From: Campylobacterales bacterium
GTDB taxonomy: Bacteria > Campylobacterota > Campylobacteria > Campylobacterales > QNZT01
Length of the DNA stretch: 17,950 bases
NCBI GenBank assembly: GCA_027080605.1
Contig: JALWRO010000193.1
Span: forward strand, 1 to 17,950
Direction: 5' to 3'
Part shown: piece by piece, positions 6,744-12,472 of the stretch
Position numbering within the stretch: position 1 is the stretch's first letter
Layout: each line of letters begins with the position of its first letter
The notes under the pieces: model-generated
What the model saw: only the letters and a program-made list of their open reading frames with translations
What the model was told of the DNA's origin: nothing
Database searches by the model: none
Made by a program: the position numbers and the translations under genes

Positions 6744-7652
6744 TTACTTAACCAACTCCTCCAGCGTCACATCGACACTGTGTACGAGTGAATCGATGTT
6801 ATAGCCGCCTTCGAGCAGAAAGGCGACCGGTTTATCTCCAGCATAGTCCAAAATCTTCCGCACGACGCCGCGGATACCGTCAAATGTAATCTGTGCCGAG
6901 GAGATCAGTTCATCTTTCATCAGATCGTATCCTGCCGAGACCAGAACCATATCGAAGTCGAAATCTTTGGGAAGACGGTCATAGAAACTAAGCAGTTCTT
7001 CATCTTCCAGATAGTCATGGTAAGGAATATTTCTGTTAAATCCAACTCCCTCACCTTTGCCGGTTTCATCTTCGCTGCCGGTAAAAGGGTAGTTGTTCTT
7101 TTCATGGGTGCTGAAATAGAAGACCGTCGGATCTTCATAAAAGATATCCTGTGTACCGTTACCGTGGTGTACATCAAAATCGATGATGATCACTTTGGCA
7201 TAGCCGGCATTTTGTGCATAGCGTGCCATCATGGCGACATTGTTGAAAATACAAAACCCCTGCCCGGTGATGATCTCCGCGTGGTGCCCCGGAGGGCGCA
7301 GGTTTAAAAATGCTCGTTTGCCGAGTCCCTGTTTGAAAAATTCAATCGCATTTTTGGTGCTCGTAGCCGCTTTGAGGGCGACATCGTAACTAAGTTCCGA
7401 GACAATCGTGTCGGAAGAGATAATCATCCGCACCCCGTTTTCGTAACCGTGCTCAATCCAGTCGATATACTCGTCATCGTGCACCATCAAAAGCTCTTCT
7501 TTGCTCCCCAAGCGGCTTGGGATAGGGGTAAAGTCATATTTCTCTGTGACAAGCTCATCAATCGCCTCGACACGGCGCGGGGTTTCGATATGTCCTGCTC
7601 CGGTATCATGAAGCATAAAAAAGGGATCGTAGAGGTATCCTATTTTGTTCAT
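6744..7652 (-). CDS. HDAC-superfamily Zn-dependent deacetylase (AcuC/acetylpolyamine amidohydrolase-like)
   Basis: A 302-residue cytoplasmic amidohydrolase of the arginase/deacetylase fold. All main catalytic elements are present: RPPGHHA (119-125) with the charge-relay pair H123/H124, IDFDVHHGNGTQ (157-168) with zinc ligands D160 and H162, SAGYD (239-243) with the third ligand D243, and LEGGY (280-284) with transition-state tyrosine Y284. Relatives remove acetyl groups from protein lysines (AcuC on acetyl-CoA synthetase), acetylpolyamines or other amides. ATG 7650-7652 overlaps the stop of the lipoprotein gene as ATGA, and the acyl-CoA synthetase gene follows after 19 bases. No partner acetyltransferase is in the window. 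Fold and activity class are very secure; the physiological substrate is open, with the adjacent synthetase an attractive candidate. Confidence 0.93.
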   Translation of the reverse strand: MNKIGYLYDPFFMLHDTGAGHIETPRRVEAIDELVTEKYDFTPIPSRLGSKEELLMVHDDEYIDWIEHGYENGVRMIISSDTIVSELSYDVALKAATSTKNAIEFFKQGLGKRAFLNLRPPGHHAEIITGQGFCIFNNVAMMARYAQNAGYAKVIIIDFDVHHGNGTQDIFYEDPTVFYFSTHEKNNYPFTGSEDETGKGEGVGFNRNIPYHDYLEDEELLSFYDRLPKDFDFDMVLVSAGYDLMKDELISSAQITFDGIRGVVRKILDYAGDKPVAFLLEGGYNIDSLVHSVDVTLEELVK

Positions 7653-8674
7653 TTTTCTTTGCCGAACAGTTTTTCAGAGAGAGAAGGATACTTTTTCGCT
7701 TTCTCTTTTTCGACCGCTGCTACACTTTTGGCAATCTTTGCCGCCGATTTGGCTTTGGCGATTTCCGCTGCCGCTACTGCTTTGGCAATCTCTGCCGCGG
7801 ATTGTTTTTTCGCCTTTTCCAGCGTCTCTTTGGTTACCGGTTTATGTCCCTCTTTGATCTCCGCAATTTTCACCGCCGCCACCGCTTTGGCAATTTTTGC
7901 TTTTGCAACAGCATTGGCGCTCTGGGCAAACGCAGTCGCTTTGGCTATCTCCGCCACCGCTTTTGCTTTGACGACATCTACCACGGAGGGGACGACAGGG
8001 GTGACTTCTGTCGCTTTGATCGGTTTGACAACCTGAATCACTTTAAGTGCCTCGGCAATCTCTTTTGCAGCTTCGGCTTTAATCTTTTCAACTGCCTTGA
8101 GTGTTTTGGCTATCTCTGCCTGCGCATCGATCGGTTTGACGGGAACAGGTGTTTTTGGCATTGTATAGACAACGTCACTTTTTGAATGGCTTACGTGCTT
8201 TTTTTGGTGTACAGCTGCCGATGGTTTGGCAGAGACAGCGGTTTGTGCTGAAACATGTGTTTTAGGTTTGTGTTCAGATGAAGTTTTTGTTACAGTCTCA
8301 GAGACAGTTTTCGCAATCTGTTTATGATGCACTGGTGCCGGTTGCGCTGTTTTTTGCACAGGTTGGTTGTGTTGTACGGTTGCTTTCACAGACTCCGGTT
8401 TTTTCTCCGGTACCGCTTTGGGTACTTTTGGAGAAGTTACCGGGGCAGCGGTTTCATGATGTACAGTAGTCGAATGCGGTGCGACGGCAGCCACTTTTTT
8501 TACTTCATGAACATCTGCAGGGGCACTACCGTTTTTGGGAAAGAGCGTTTTTGCAGTAGCTGTGTGACCGGGTTGGTAGTATTCATTGACCACTTTTTTA
8601 TCCTCACCTCCGCATCCGGTAAGCAAAGCGGTAGCAGCAAGGGTGATCCAGAGAGAGACAATCGGTTTAGGCAT
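7649..8674 (-). CDS. Lys/Ala-rich lipoprotein with helical repeats
   Basis: A 341-residue predicted lipoprotein. The start has a short signal peptide ending in lipobox LTGC, so C21 would be lipidated; Gly at +2 suggests sorting to the outer membrane. Residues 25-180 form a low-complexity segment rich in Pro, His, Lys and Thr, with repeated HH, HK and VxK elements, like a periplasm-spanning linker. Residues 184-220, 233-275 and 282-328 are Lys/Ala-rich and probably helical or coiled-coil, with several imperfect copies of AEIAKA. I recognise no named family; TonB, TolA and histone H1-like proteins share the composition but not the motifs. ATG 8672-8674 follows AGGAG with a seven-base gap, and a TATAAT lies about 30 bases upstream. 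It is the first gene of the five-gene operon. Confidence 0.82.
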   Translation of the reverse strand: MPKPIVSLWITLAATALLTGCGGEDKKVVNEYYQPGHTATAKTLFPKNGSAPADVHEVKKVAAVAPHSTTVHHETAAPVTSPKVPKAVPEKKPESVKATVQHNQPVQKTAQPAPVHHKQIAKTVSETVTKTSSEHKPKTHVSAQTAVSAKPSAAVHQKKHVSHSKSDVVYTMPKTPVPVKPIDAQAEIAKTLKAVEKIKAEAAKEIAEALKVIQVVKPIKATEVTPVVPSVVDVVKAKAVAEIAKATAFAQSANAVAKAKIAKAVAAVKIAEIKEGHKPVTKETLEKAKKQSAAEIAKAVAAAEIAKAKSAAKIAKSVAAVEKEKAKKYPSLSEKLFGKEK

Positions 8675-8703
8675 AGGGGAACTCCTGATATTTATTTGTT
8701 TTA

Positions 8704-8709
8704 ATTATA
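8704..8709 (-). promoter_or_regulatory. -10 box of the five-gene operon
   Basis: An exact TATAAT on the minus strand, 29 bases before the lipoprotein ATG and upstream of its AGGAG (8686-8682). The expected -35 region has no recognisable hexamer but is T-rich, as is common in Campylobacterota promoters. It lies just past the end of the neighbouring Nudix gene (8730), so it would drive the operon independently. Confidence 0.65.
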
Positions 8710-8729
8710 CTTAAAAATTTCGTAAAAAG

Positions 8730-9146
8730 CTAGTCTAAAGATGCCGTATAATTGTGCAATATCTCCGCATGGTCAAATACAAGCTTATCAAACGGGATTT
8801 CATCCGGTTTATAGACAAAAACTTTTTTGGCATCGTCCGCCGCTTTTGGGGTACCTGTTGCACGGCATACATAAACACAAGTGACGACATGAAATCTCGG
8901 GTCGCGTTTTGGATTGGAGTAGACACCAAGCAGCCGTTGGATAGTGACATCTAGACCGGTCTCTTCTTTCATCTCTCGCCTGAGGGCATCTTCGCATGAT
9001 TCGCCGATCTCGACAAAGCCTCCGGGAAGCGCCAGCCCTCTGGGAGGATTTTTGCGTTCAATCAGAACAATTCCCTGAAATTCGTTTTGTTCGTCAAACA
9101 GTTCGATAATGCCATCCGTAGCGACAAAAGGTGTGTGAATAGCCAA
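8730..9146 (-). CDS. Nudix hydrolase, ADP-ribose pyrophosphatase-like
   Basis: A 138-residue Nudix protein, cleaving a nucleoside diphosphate linked to some other group. The Nudix box GX5EX7REUXEEXGU is complete: G43, E49, R57-E58, E61-E62, G64 and L65. ALPGGF just before it is usual. The small size and the PRGLALPGGFVEIGE context fit ADP-ribose or NDP-sugar pyrophosphatases, but specificity cannot be read from this. The start is TTG at 9146-9144. A strong GGAGGT on the minus strand (9158-9153) lies seven bases upstream, and the ATG at 9160-9158 is out of frame. The gene diverges from a second Nudix gene, with which it shares a palindromic -10 element. Confidence 0.92.
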   Translation of the reverse strand: MAIHTPFVATDGIIELFDEQNEFQGIVLIERKNPPRGLALPGGFVEIGESCEDALRREMKEETGLDVTIQRLLGVYSNPKRDPRFHVVTCVYVCRATGTPKAADDAKKVFVYKPDEIPFDKLVFDHAEILHNYTASLD

Positions 9147-9171
9147 TGTGGTACCTCCATGCTATTTTGGT

Positions 9172-9181
9172 TATAATTATA
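9172..9181. promoter_or_regulatory. Palindromic -10 element shared by two divergent Nudix genes
   Basis: TATAATTATA is a perfect 10-base palindrome. It contains TATAAT on the plus strand (9172-9177) and TATAAT on the minus strand (9181-9176). The only 54 bases between the two start codons also hold GGAGGT for the left gene and AGGAGG (9191-9196) for the right gene. Expected transcription starts, near 9169 and 9184, leave both ribosome binding sites inside the mRNAs. Polymerase could occupy only one direction at a time. Confidence 0.65.
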
Positions 9182-9200
9182 GCAGATTACAGGAGGTTTC

Positions 9201-9644
9201 ATGAAGCAGAGTGCGGGGATATTGCCTTTTCAAAAAAACGGAAAACTGAAACTCTACCTGGTGCATATGGGTGGACCGTTTTGGAAAAAGAAGCAGCGTT
9301 CATGGAGTATCGCCAAAGGGGAGGTGGAAGAGGGTGAAGATTTACTTACTGCCGCTGTGAGAGAGTTTCATGAAGAGACCGGACAGACAATAGACGGGAA
9401 ATTCTTGCCGCTTGGGGAGGTGAAAACATCCGGTAAGAAGATTTATGTCTGGGCGGTCGAAGCCACTCCCTCTGCCAAAATCACTTCCAACACATTTCCC
9501 CTTGAATGGCCGCCGAAATCGGGTCATGTTGTGGATTTTCCGGAAGTGGATAAAGCGGCGTGGTTTGATATTGACGAGGCGAAGCGCGTGCTGGTCAAAT
9601 CTCAGCTTCCTTTTTTGGAGAGGCTGGAAAAAGAGGTGGGTTAA
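9201..9644 (+). CDS. Nudix hydrolase of the predicted NTP pyrophosphohydrolase (COG4119) type
   Basis: A 147-residue Nudix protein. The box runs from G40 through E46 to R54-E55, E58-E59 and G61, with Q62 where a hydrophobic residue is usual. The start SAGILPF, then LVHMGGPFW and WSIAKGE, resembles a small group annotated as predicted NTP pyrophosphohydrolases, related to diadenosine and diphosphoinositol polyphosphate hydrolases; the true substrate is unknown. ATG 9201 follows AGGAGG with a four-base gap. It is divergent from the other Nudix gene and converges on the Sel1 gene, with the stop codons overlapping in TTAA. The two Nudix proteins differ in everything outside the box, so they are not a recent duplication. 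Confidence 0.9.
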   Translation: MKQSAGILPFQKNGKLKLYLVHMGGPFWKKKQRSWSIAKGEVEEGEDLLTAAVREFHEETGQTIDGKFLPLGEVKTSGKKIYVWAVEATPSAKITSNTFPLEWPPKSGHVVDFPEVDKAAWFDIDEAKRVLVKSQLPFLERLEKEVG

Positions 9645-10330
9645 AAGACGATTTTCCCCTGTTCCTGTAACCCCGCAATAATCTGTTTCGCTTTTGCATG
9701 TCCCTGAAATGCCGCCTTTCGACACCACTCCAGTGCTTTTTCATGATCTTCCTCCACGCCTTCACCGCGATCGTAAAGCAGTCCAAGGTTGTATTGTGCC
9801 GCCGGCAGACCTTTTTCCGCCGCACGTGAAAAACAGACAAATGCCCGTTGAAAATTTTGATGCACTCCACGTCCCTCTTTGTAGAGTACACCGAGATTGT
9901 TAAATGCTTCCATATGTCCACGCTTTGCCGCCTCTTCGTACCAAAATGCCGCTTCGGAGTAATTTTGTGTACAGCCTGCTCCCTGCTCGAACATCAGCGC
10001 AACTTCATACTGCGCCAGATCGACACCCGCTACCGCTGCACGCAGAAAAAGTTCATGTGCTTTTTCGATATCTTGTTCAATCAATTCGCTGGAGTTGGCA
10101 TACATTAACGCCATATTAAACAGTGCATACGGTTGCTCCTGTGTGATCGCTTTTTCATACCATTCGATTGCTTTGGCTTCGTTTCTGGGGACTGCCTGTC
10201 CTGTCTGATACATATAGCCCAGTGATGTCTGGGCATCGGCATTACCTTCATAAGCTAGTTTTTCGTAGGCGACAAACGCCTCTTCATATTTTTGTTCGTT
10301 GTAGAGTTTGTGTGCGTCCTGGATGGTCAT
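9641..10330 (-). CDS. Sel1-repeat (TPR-like) protein
   Basis: A 229-residue alpha-solenoid protein with five Sel1-like repeats of about 36 residues, near 31-66, 67-103, 104-139, 140-175 and 176-211. Each carries the A..LG.mY..G.gv..d...A..WY.KAA.qG pattern; the second is the most divergent. Such repeats mediate protein-protein contacts. Many Campylobacterota Sel1 proteins (Hcp family of Helicobacter) are secreted and Cys-rich, but this one has no signal peptide and few cysteines, so it is probably cytoplasmic. The start ATG 10328-10330 is preceded by AGGA motifs, and a TATAAT lies about 30 bases upstream. Its stop shares the TTAA at 9641-9644 with the converging Nudix gene. The partner is unknown. 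Confidence 0.9.
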   Translation of the reverse strand: MTIQDAHKLYNEQKYEEAFVAYEKLAYEGNADAQTSLGYMYQTGQAVPRNEAKAIEWYEKAITQEQPYALFNMALMYANSSELIEQDIEKAHELFLRAAVAGVDLAQYEVALMFEQGAGCTQNYSEAAFWYEEAAKRGHMEAFNNLGVLYKEGRGVHQNFQRAFVCFSRAAEKGLPAAQYNLGLLYDRGEGVEEDHEKALEWCRKAAFQGHAKAKQIIAGLQEQGKIVF

Positions 10331-10361
10331 TGGTCCTATTCCTTTTTGTTATAACAGTATG

Positions 10362-10367
10362 ATTATA
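10362..10367 (-). promoter_or_regulatory. -10 box of the Sel1-repeat gene
   Basis: An exact TATAAT on the minus strand in the 42-base gap after the serpin stop codon, giving a leader of about 25 bases with AAGGA. No convincing -35 hexamer is seen. No terminator for the serpin gene is visible in the gap, so read-through is also likely. Confidence 0.55.
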
Positions 10368-10372
10368 GCATA

Positions 10373-11710
10373 TCACTTTGAATATCCTTGCGTTGTGCTA
10401 TTGAAATGATTAGTTGAGATAATCCGGGGCTGTACGGGCTTATGAATTGCACCCATAAATAGTATTTGCCCGCTTAGGTCATCTTTGATGAAGAAGAGAA
10501 ACGGTCTGTTCACAATCATCTGTTTTGTAGTTTCAATGATTCCGTTTGCTTCTCCAATTACCGCTGTGGCGGCAGCCGCTTCGGAACCATGTTCATCAAC
10601 CTTAATGAATGCTTTATGCACAATACTTGCAATATACAAGCCTGTTTTTTCTGTCATGCCACTGAAATCGGCTTCATTATCATTGAAACATCGTTGCATA
10701 CCAAGTGCCGTAAACAGACTTTTGAGCGTATACGGTTTGGTAGAAAATTCAAATTTTGGCATTTTCAGATCGACAGCTTCCATTTGCATCTCTTGTGAAA
10801 GAGTGGGGTAAAGCTGCGCGATATTGTCCCTGATATAACTGTATCGTCCCGCTTTTGGCAATAGCACAACCATCGATGTCCTCTCTTCCATATAAGGAAG
10901 TGAGATTGCCTGATAGTCATTGGTCTCGGCGTAGTTTGCAGAGGATTTCTGTTTCATGAAGTTTGTTTGTATGGTTTTGTTTCTTTCGATATAGAAGGTG
11001 TCTTTATGGGTATTGTACGCTTTAAATTCGTTGACCCACTTCCCTTTAAAATAGACTGCATTGACCAAAACGAGTTTTGTGGCGGGAACAAGCATTCCTT
11101 TGGAAAGCATATTTTTGATACGTGCATGCGTTTTTTGTTCCACCCAGTGGTTGATTGTCCTACGTGCCTCTTCATTATGGTGAAGGTAATCGACCAGTTT
11201 GACATCGGCACCGTAGTTGATTTTAAGTGTATCGAGGTAGCTTTCTTGTAAAGGGAAATCTTTTTGCAGCCAGAGCGAATCGGCGATATTGAAGGTATAG
11301 TTGGCATCTGTATGGTTTAGGTGTAGATCGAGAGCATTGAAACTTTTGTGTAAAAGTGTATCGTTCATGTCAAAATGCAGTACCGTCGCCATCTCATTTT
11401 TGGTCTCCCCTTTCGACCCCGCATAGGTCATCGCCAGTGCTTCGGAGATACTCTCCGGAGAGAAGAAGAGATTTTCATGATTGGTTTTGATCAGTTCTGA
11501 AAAGAGATCGAAGGCAAAAGCATTATTATTTGCAGCCAGTTGTTTGAGTGTACTCTCATTGACATTTGGTGTGAGATCGCGTTGCTGTTTAGAAGATACC
11601 GTTTCATAATTTTGGCAATCGCTGCAAGATGTAAATTCTCCGCCACTGCATCCATTCCATAGTATTACCAATAACGGTAGAGGGGTGAGAACTTTTAAAA
11701 ACTTTTTCAT
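10373..11710 (-). CDS. Exported serpin (serine protease inhibitor family), possible lipoprotein
   Basis: A 445-residue serpin, a suicide inhibitor that traps serine or cysteine proteases when its reactive loop is cut. Family landmarks include LFFSPESISEALAM (81-94), the shutter-region NAVYFKGKW (217-225), and the loop hinge VDEHGSEAAAATA (371-383), whose small residues indicate a true inhibitory serpin. NRPFLFFI (401-408) and GQILFMG (414-420) close the fold. By counting from hinge G375 as P15, P1 would be N389; the stretch from there to NRPF is three residues longer than in antitrypsin, so P1 could lie anywhere in 389-392 (NGII). The N-terminus is a signal peptide ending LWNGC, an imperfect lipobox at C21. 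C29 and C32 follow. ATG 11710 is preceded by AAGGAG with an eight-base gap. Confidence 0.93.
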   Translation of the reverse strand: MKKFLKVLTPLPLLVILWNGCSGGEFTSCSDCQNYETVSSKQQRDLTPNVNESTLKQLAANNNAFAFDLFSELIKTNHENLFFSPESISEALAMTYAGSKGETKNEMATVLHFDMNDTLLHKSFNALDLHLNHTDANYTFNIADSLWLQKDFPLQESYLDTLKINYGADVKLVDYLHHNEEARRTINHWVEQKTHARIKNMLSKGMLVPATKLVLVNAVYFKGKWVNEFKAYNTHKDTFYIERNKTIQTNFMKQKSSANYAETNDYQAISLPYMEERTSMVVLLPKAGRYSYIRDNIAQLYPTLSQEMQMEAVDLKMPKFEFSTKPYTLKSLFTALGMQRCFNDNEADFSGMTEKTGLYIASIVHKAFIKVDEHGSEAAAATAVIGEANGIIETTKQMIVNRPFLFFIKDDLSGQILFMGAIHKPVQPRIISTNHFNSTTQGYSK

Positions 11711-11740
11711 AGAAAAACTCCTTGTGGTTTAATATAGGCT

Positions 11741-11746
11741 ATTATA
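11741..11746 (-). promoter_or_regulatory. Proximal -10 box of the serpin gene
   Basis: An exact TATAAT on the minus strand, about 30 bases before the serpin ATG. A CACAT-GAAAA-ATGTG dyad (11747-11761) abuts it within the spacer region where a repressor could block polymerase. Confidence 0.6.
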
Positions 11747-11761
11747 CACATGAAAAATGTG
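11747..11761. promoter_or_regulatory. Operator-like inverted repeat upstream of the serpin -10 box
   Basis: Perfect 5-base arms, CACAT and ATGTG, flank a 5-base centre directly upstream of the proximal -10 box. The spacing of arm centres is about ten bases, one helical turn, as expected for a dimeric regulator. Short AT-rich dyads also arise by chance. Confidence 0.35.
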
Positions 11762-11778
11762 CAAAAAGTGGCTTAATT

Positions 11779-11784
11779 ATTATA
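11779..11784 (-). promoter_or_regulatory. Distal -10 box of the serpin gene
   Basis: A second exact TATAAT on the minus strand, 38 bases upstream of the proximal one, suggesting tandem promoters for the serpin gene. It lies in the 108-base AT-rich gap after the ATPase remnant, where I see no other feature. Confidence 0.4.
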
Positions 11785-11818
11785 CTATTCTGAAAATCTT
11801 ATGATTACTTCAGCATCA

Positions 11819-12374
11819 TCATATTTGTTTTTCACATACACCTGCTTTCCAGACTTGTGTTAATATAAAAAGCCAAATAGCCAGAGCGGTATTTTGTTGC
11901 GGGAGTTCAATAAACTCTCCGAATAAGAGTCCTTTCATGTGGTACAGAAGTGCTCTTCTGCTGAGTTCTCCTTTTGCCAGATTAAGTTGGAGTGTGGAAG
12001 AGTCTGAAAAGATTACCTGCAGGGTCAGCATGTCGTATATTTTTTTTGAACTCTTTTTCAAAGTCCGGATATTTATAGATTTCATCGATAATTAGTAGTT
12101 CTCTTCCCTCTCTGGAAAATGTATATGCAATATCGAAAAGAGAGTCCACATTGATCACATCGGCAGAAAAATAGAGTTTTTTGGAAATCTCAGAAGGGTG
12201 GTCTCTTAGATATTGCAATAAAAATGTCGTTTTCCCGACGCCTCGTGCACTTATGATTCTGATCAGTTTTTGAGAAAAGTCCACTTCTCGATGTAGATAG
12301 CGTTTATAGGTGGCATGATAAATATAAAGATAATTTTCCTGATATCCGCGTAATGTTTCTAAAATATTGGTCAT
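11819..12374 (-). pseudogene. Frameshifted and truncated AAA ATPase (AAA_14/DUF4143 type)
   Basis: The N-terminal reading frame (12374-11982) encodes an intact start of an AAA_14-type ATPase, with Walker A ARGVGKTTF (43-51) and Walker B LLIIDEI. After KEFKK it runs into unrelated residues and stops at 11982. The expected continuation, IYDMLTLQVIF, SELSRRALLYHM-like sequence and GEFIEL, is present in another frame ending at 11819. The switch falls on eight A residues (minus strand, 12047-12040); seven A would read straight through. Even repaired, the protein would have only about 185 residues against the roughly 380-400 usual for this family, so the DUF4143 end is missing. By hand count of two rows, GC is about 34%, far below the flanking genes. 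This looks like a decaying acquired gene. Confidence 0.8.
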
Positions 12375-12404
12375 AATCTACATTTTTAGGTTTGAAACTA
12401 AAAA

Positions 12405-12410
12405 ATTATA
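12405..12410 (-). promoter_or_regulatory. -10 box upstream of the ATPase remnant
   Basis: An exact TATAAT on the minus strand 30 bases before the ATG at 12374. No clear Shine-Dalgarno or -35 sequence is visible. It lies just downstream of the 13-base palindrome at 12414-12426, which would overlap polymerase. Confidence 0.45.
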
Positions 12411-12411
12411 C

Positions 12412-12472
12412 AACCATAAATTATGGATAGAAACATAAACATAGCTATTATTTTACGGATGTAACCATAAAT
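12412..12472. repeat. Operator-like palindrome and direct repeat
   Basis: CCATAA-A-TTATGG at 12414-12426 is a perfect palindrome with a one-base centre. AACCATAAAT occurs twice, at 12412-12421 and 12463-12472, with starts 51 bases apart, close to five helical turns. Both lie in the 98-base gap between the DUF2207 stop and the ATPase start. The arrangement suggests a regulator binding two sites; no regulator gene is nearby. Confidence 0.45.

Noticed and set aside
7449..8036. Long open frame on the plus strand, Ala/Phe-rich, opposite the lipoprotein gene
   Set aside because: It is the antisense shadow of the Lys/Ala repeats and of the deacetylase start. It has no ribosome binding site or family motif, and the minus-strand genes have clear motifs.
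7649..8674. Lipoprotein as a TonB or TolA protein
   Set aside because: Pro/Lys and Ala/Lys composition is shared, but there is no N-terminal membrane anchor with the SHLS-type motif and no C-terminal TonB/TolA domain; instead there is a lipobox.
11819..12374. Intact small defence ATPase or toxin-antitoxin component
   Set aside because: Homology continues in a second frame after the A8 tract and the C-terminal domain is missing, so a pseudogene explains it better.
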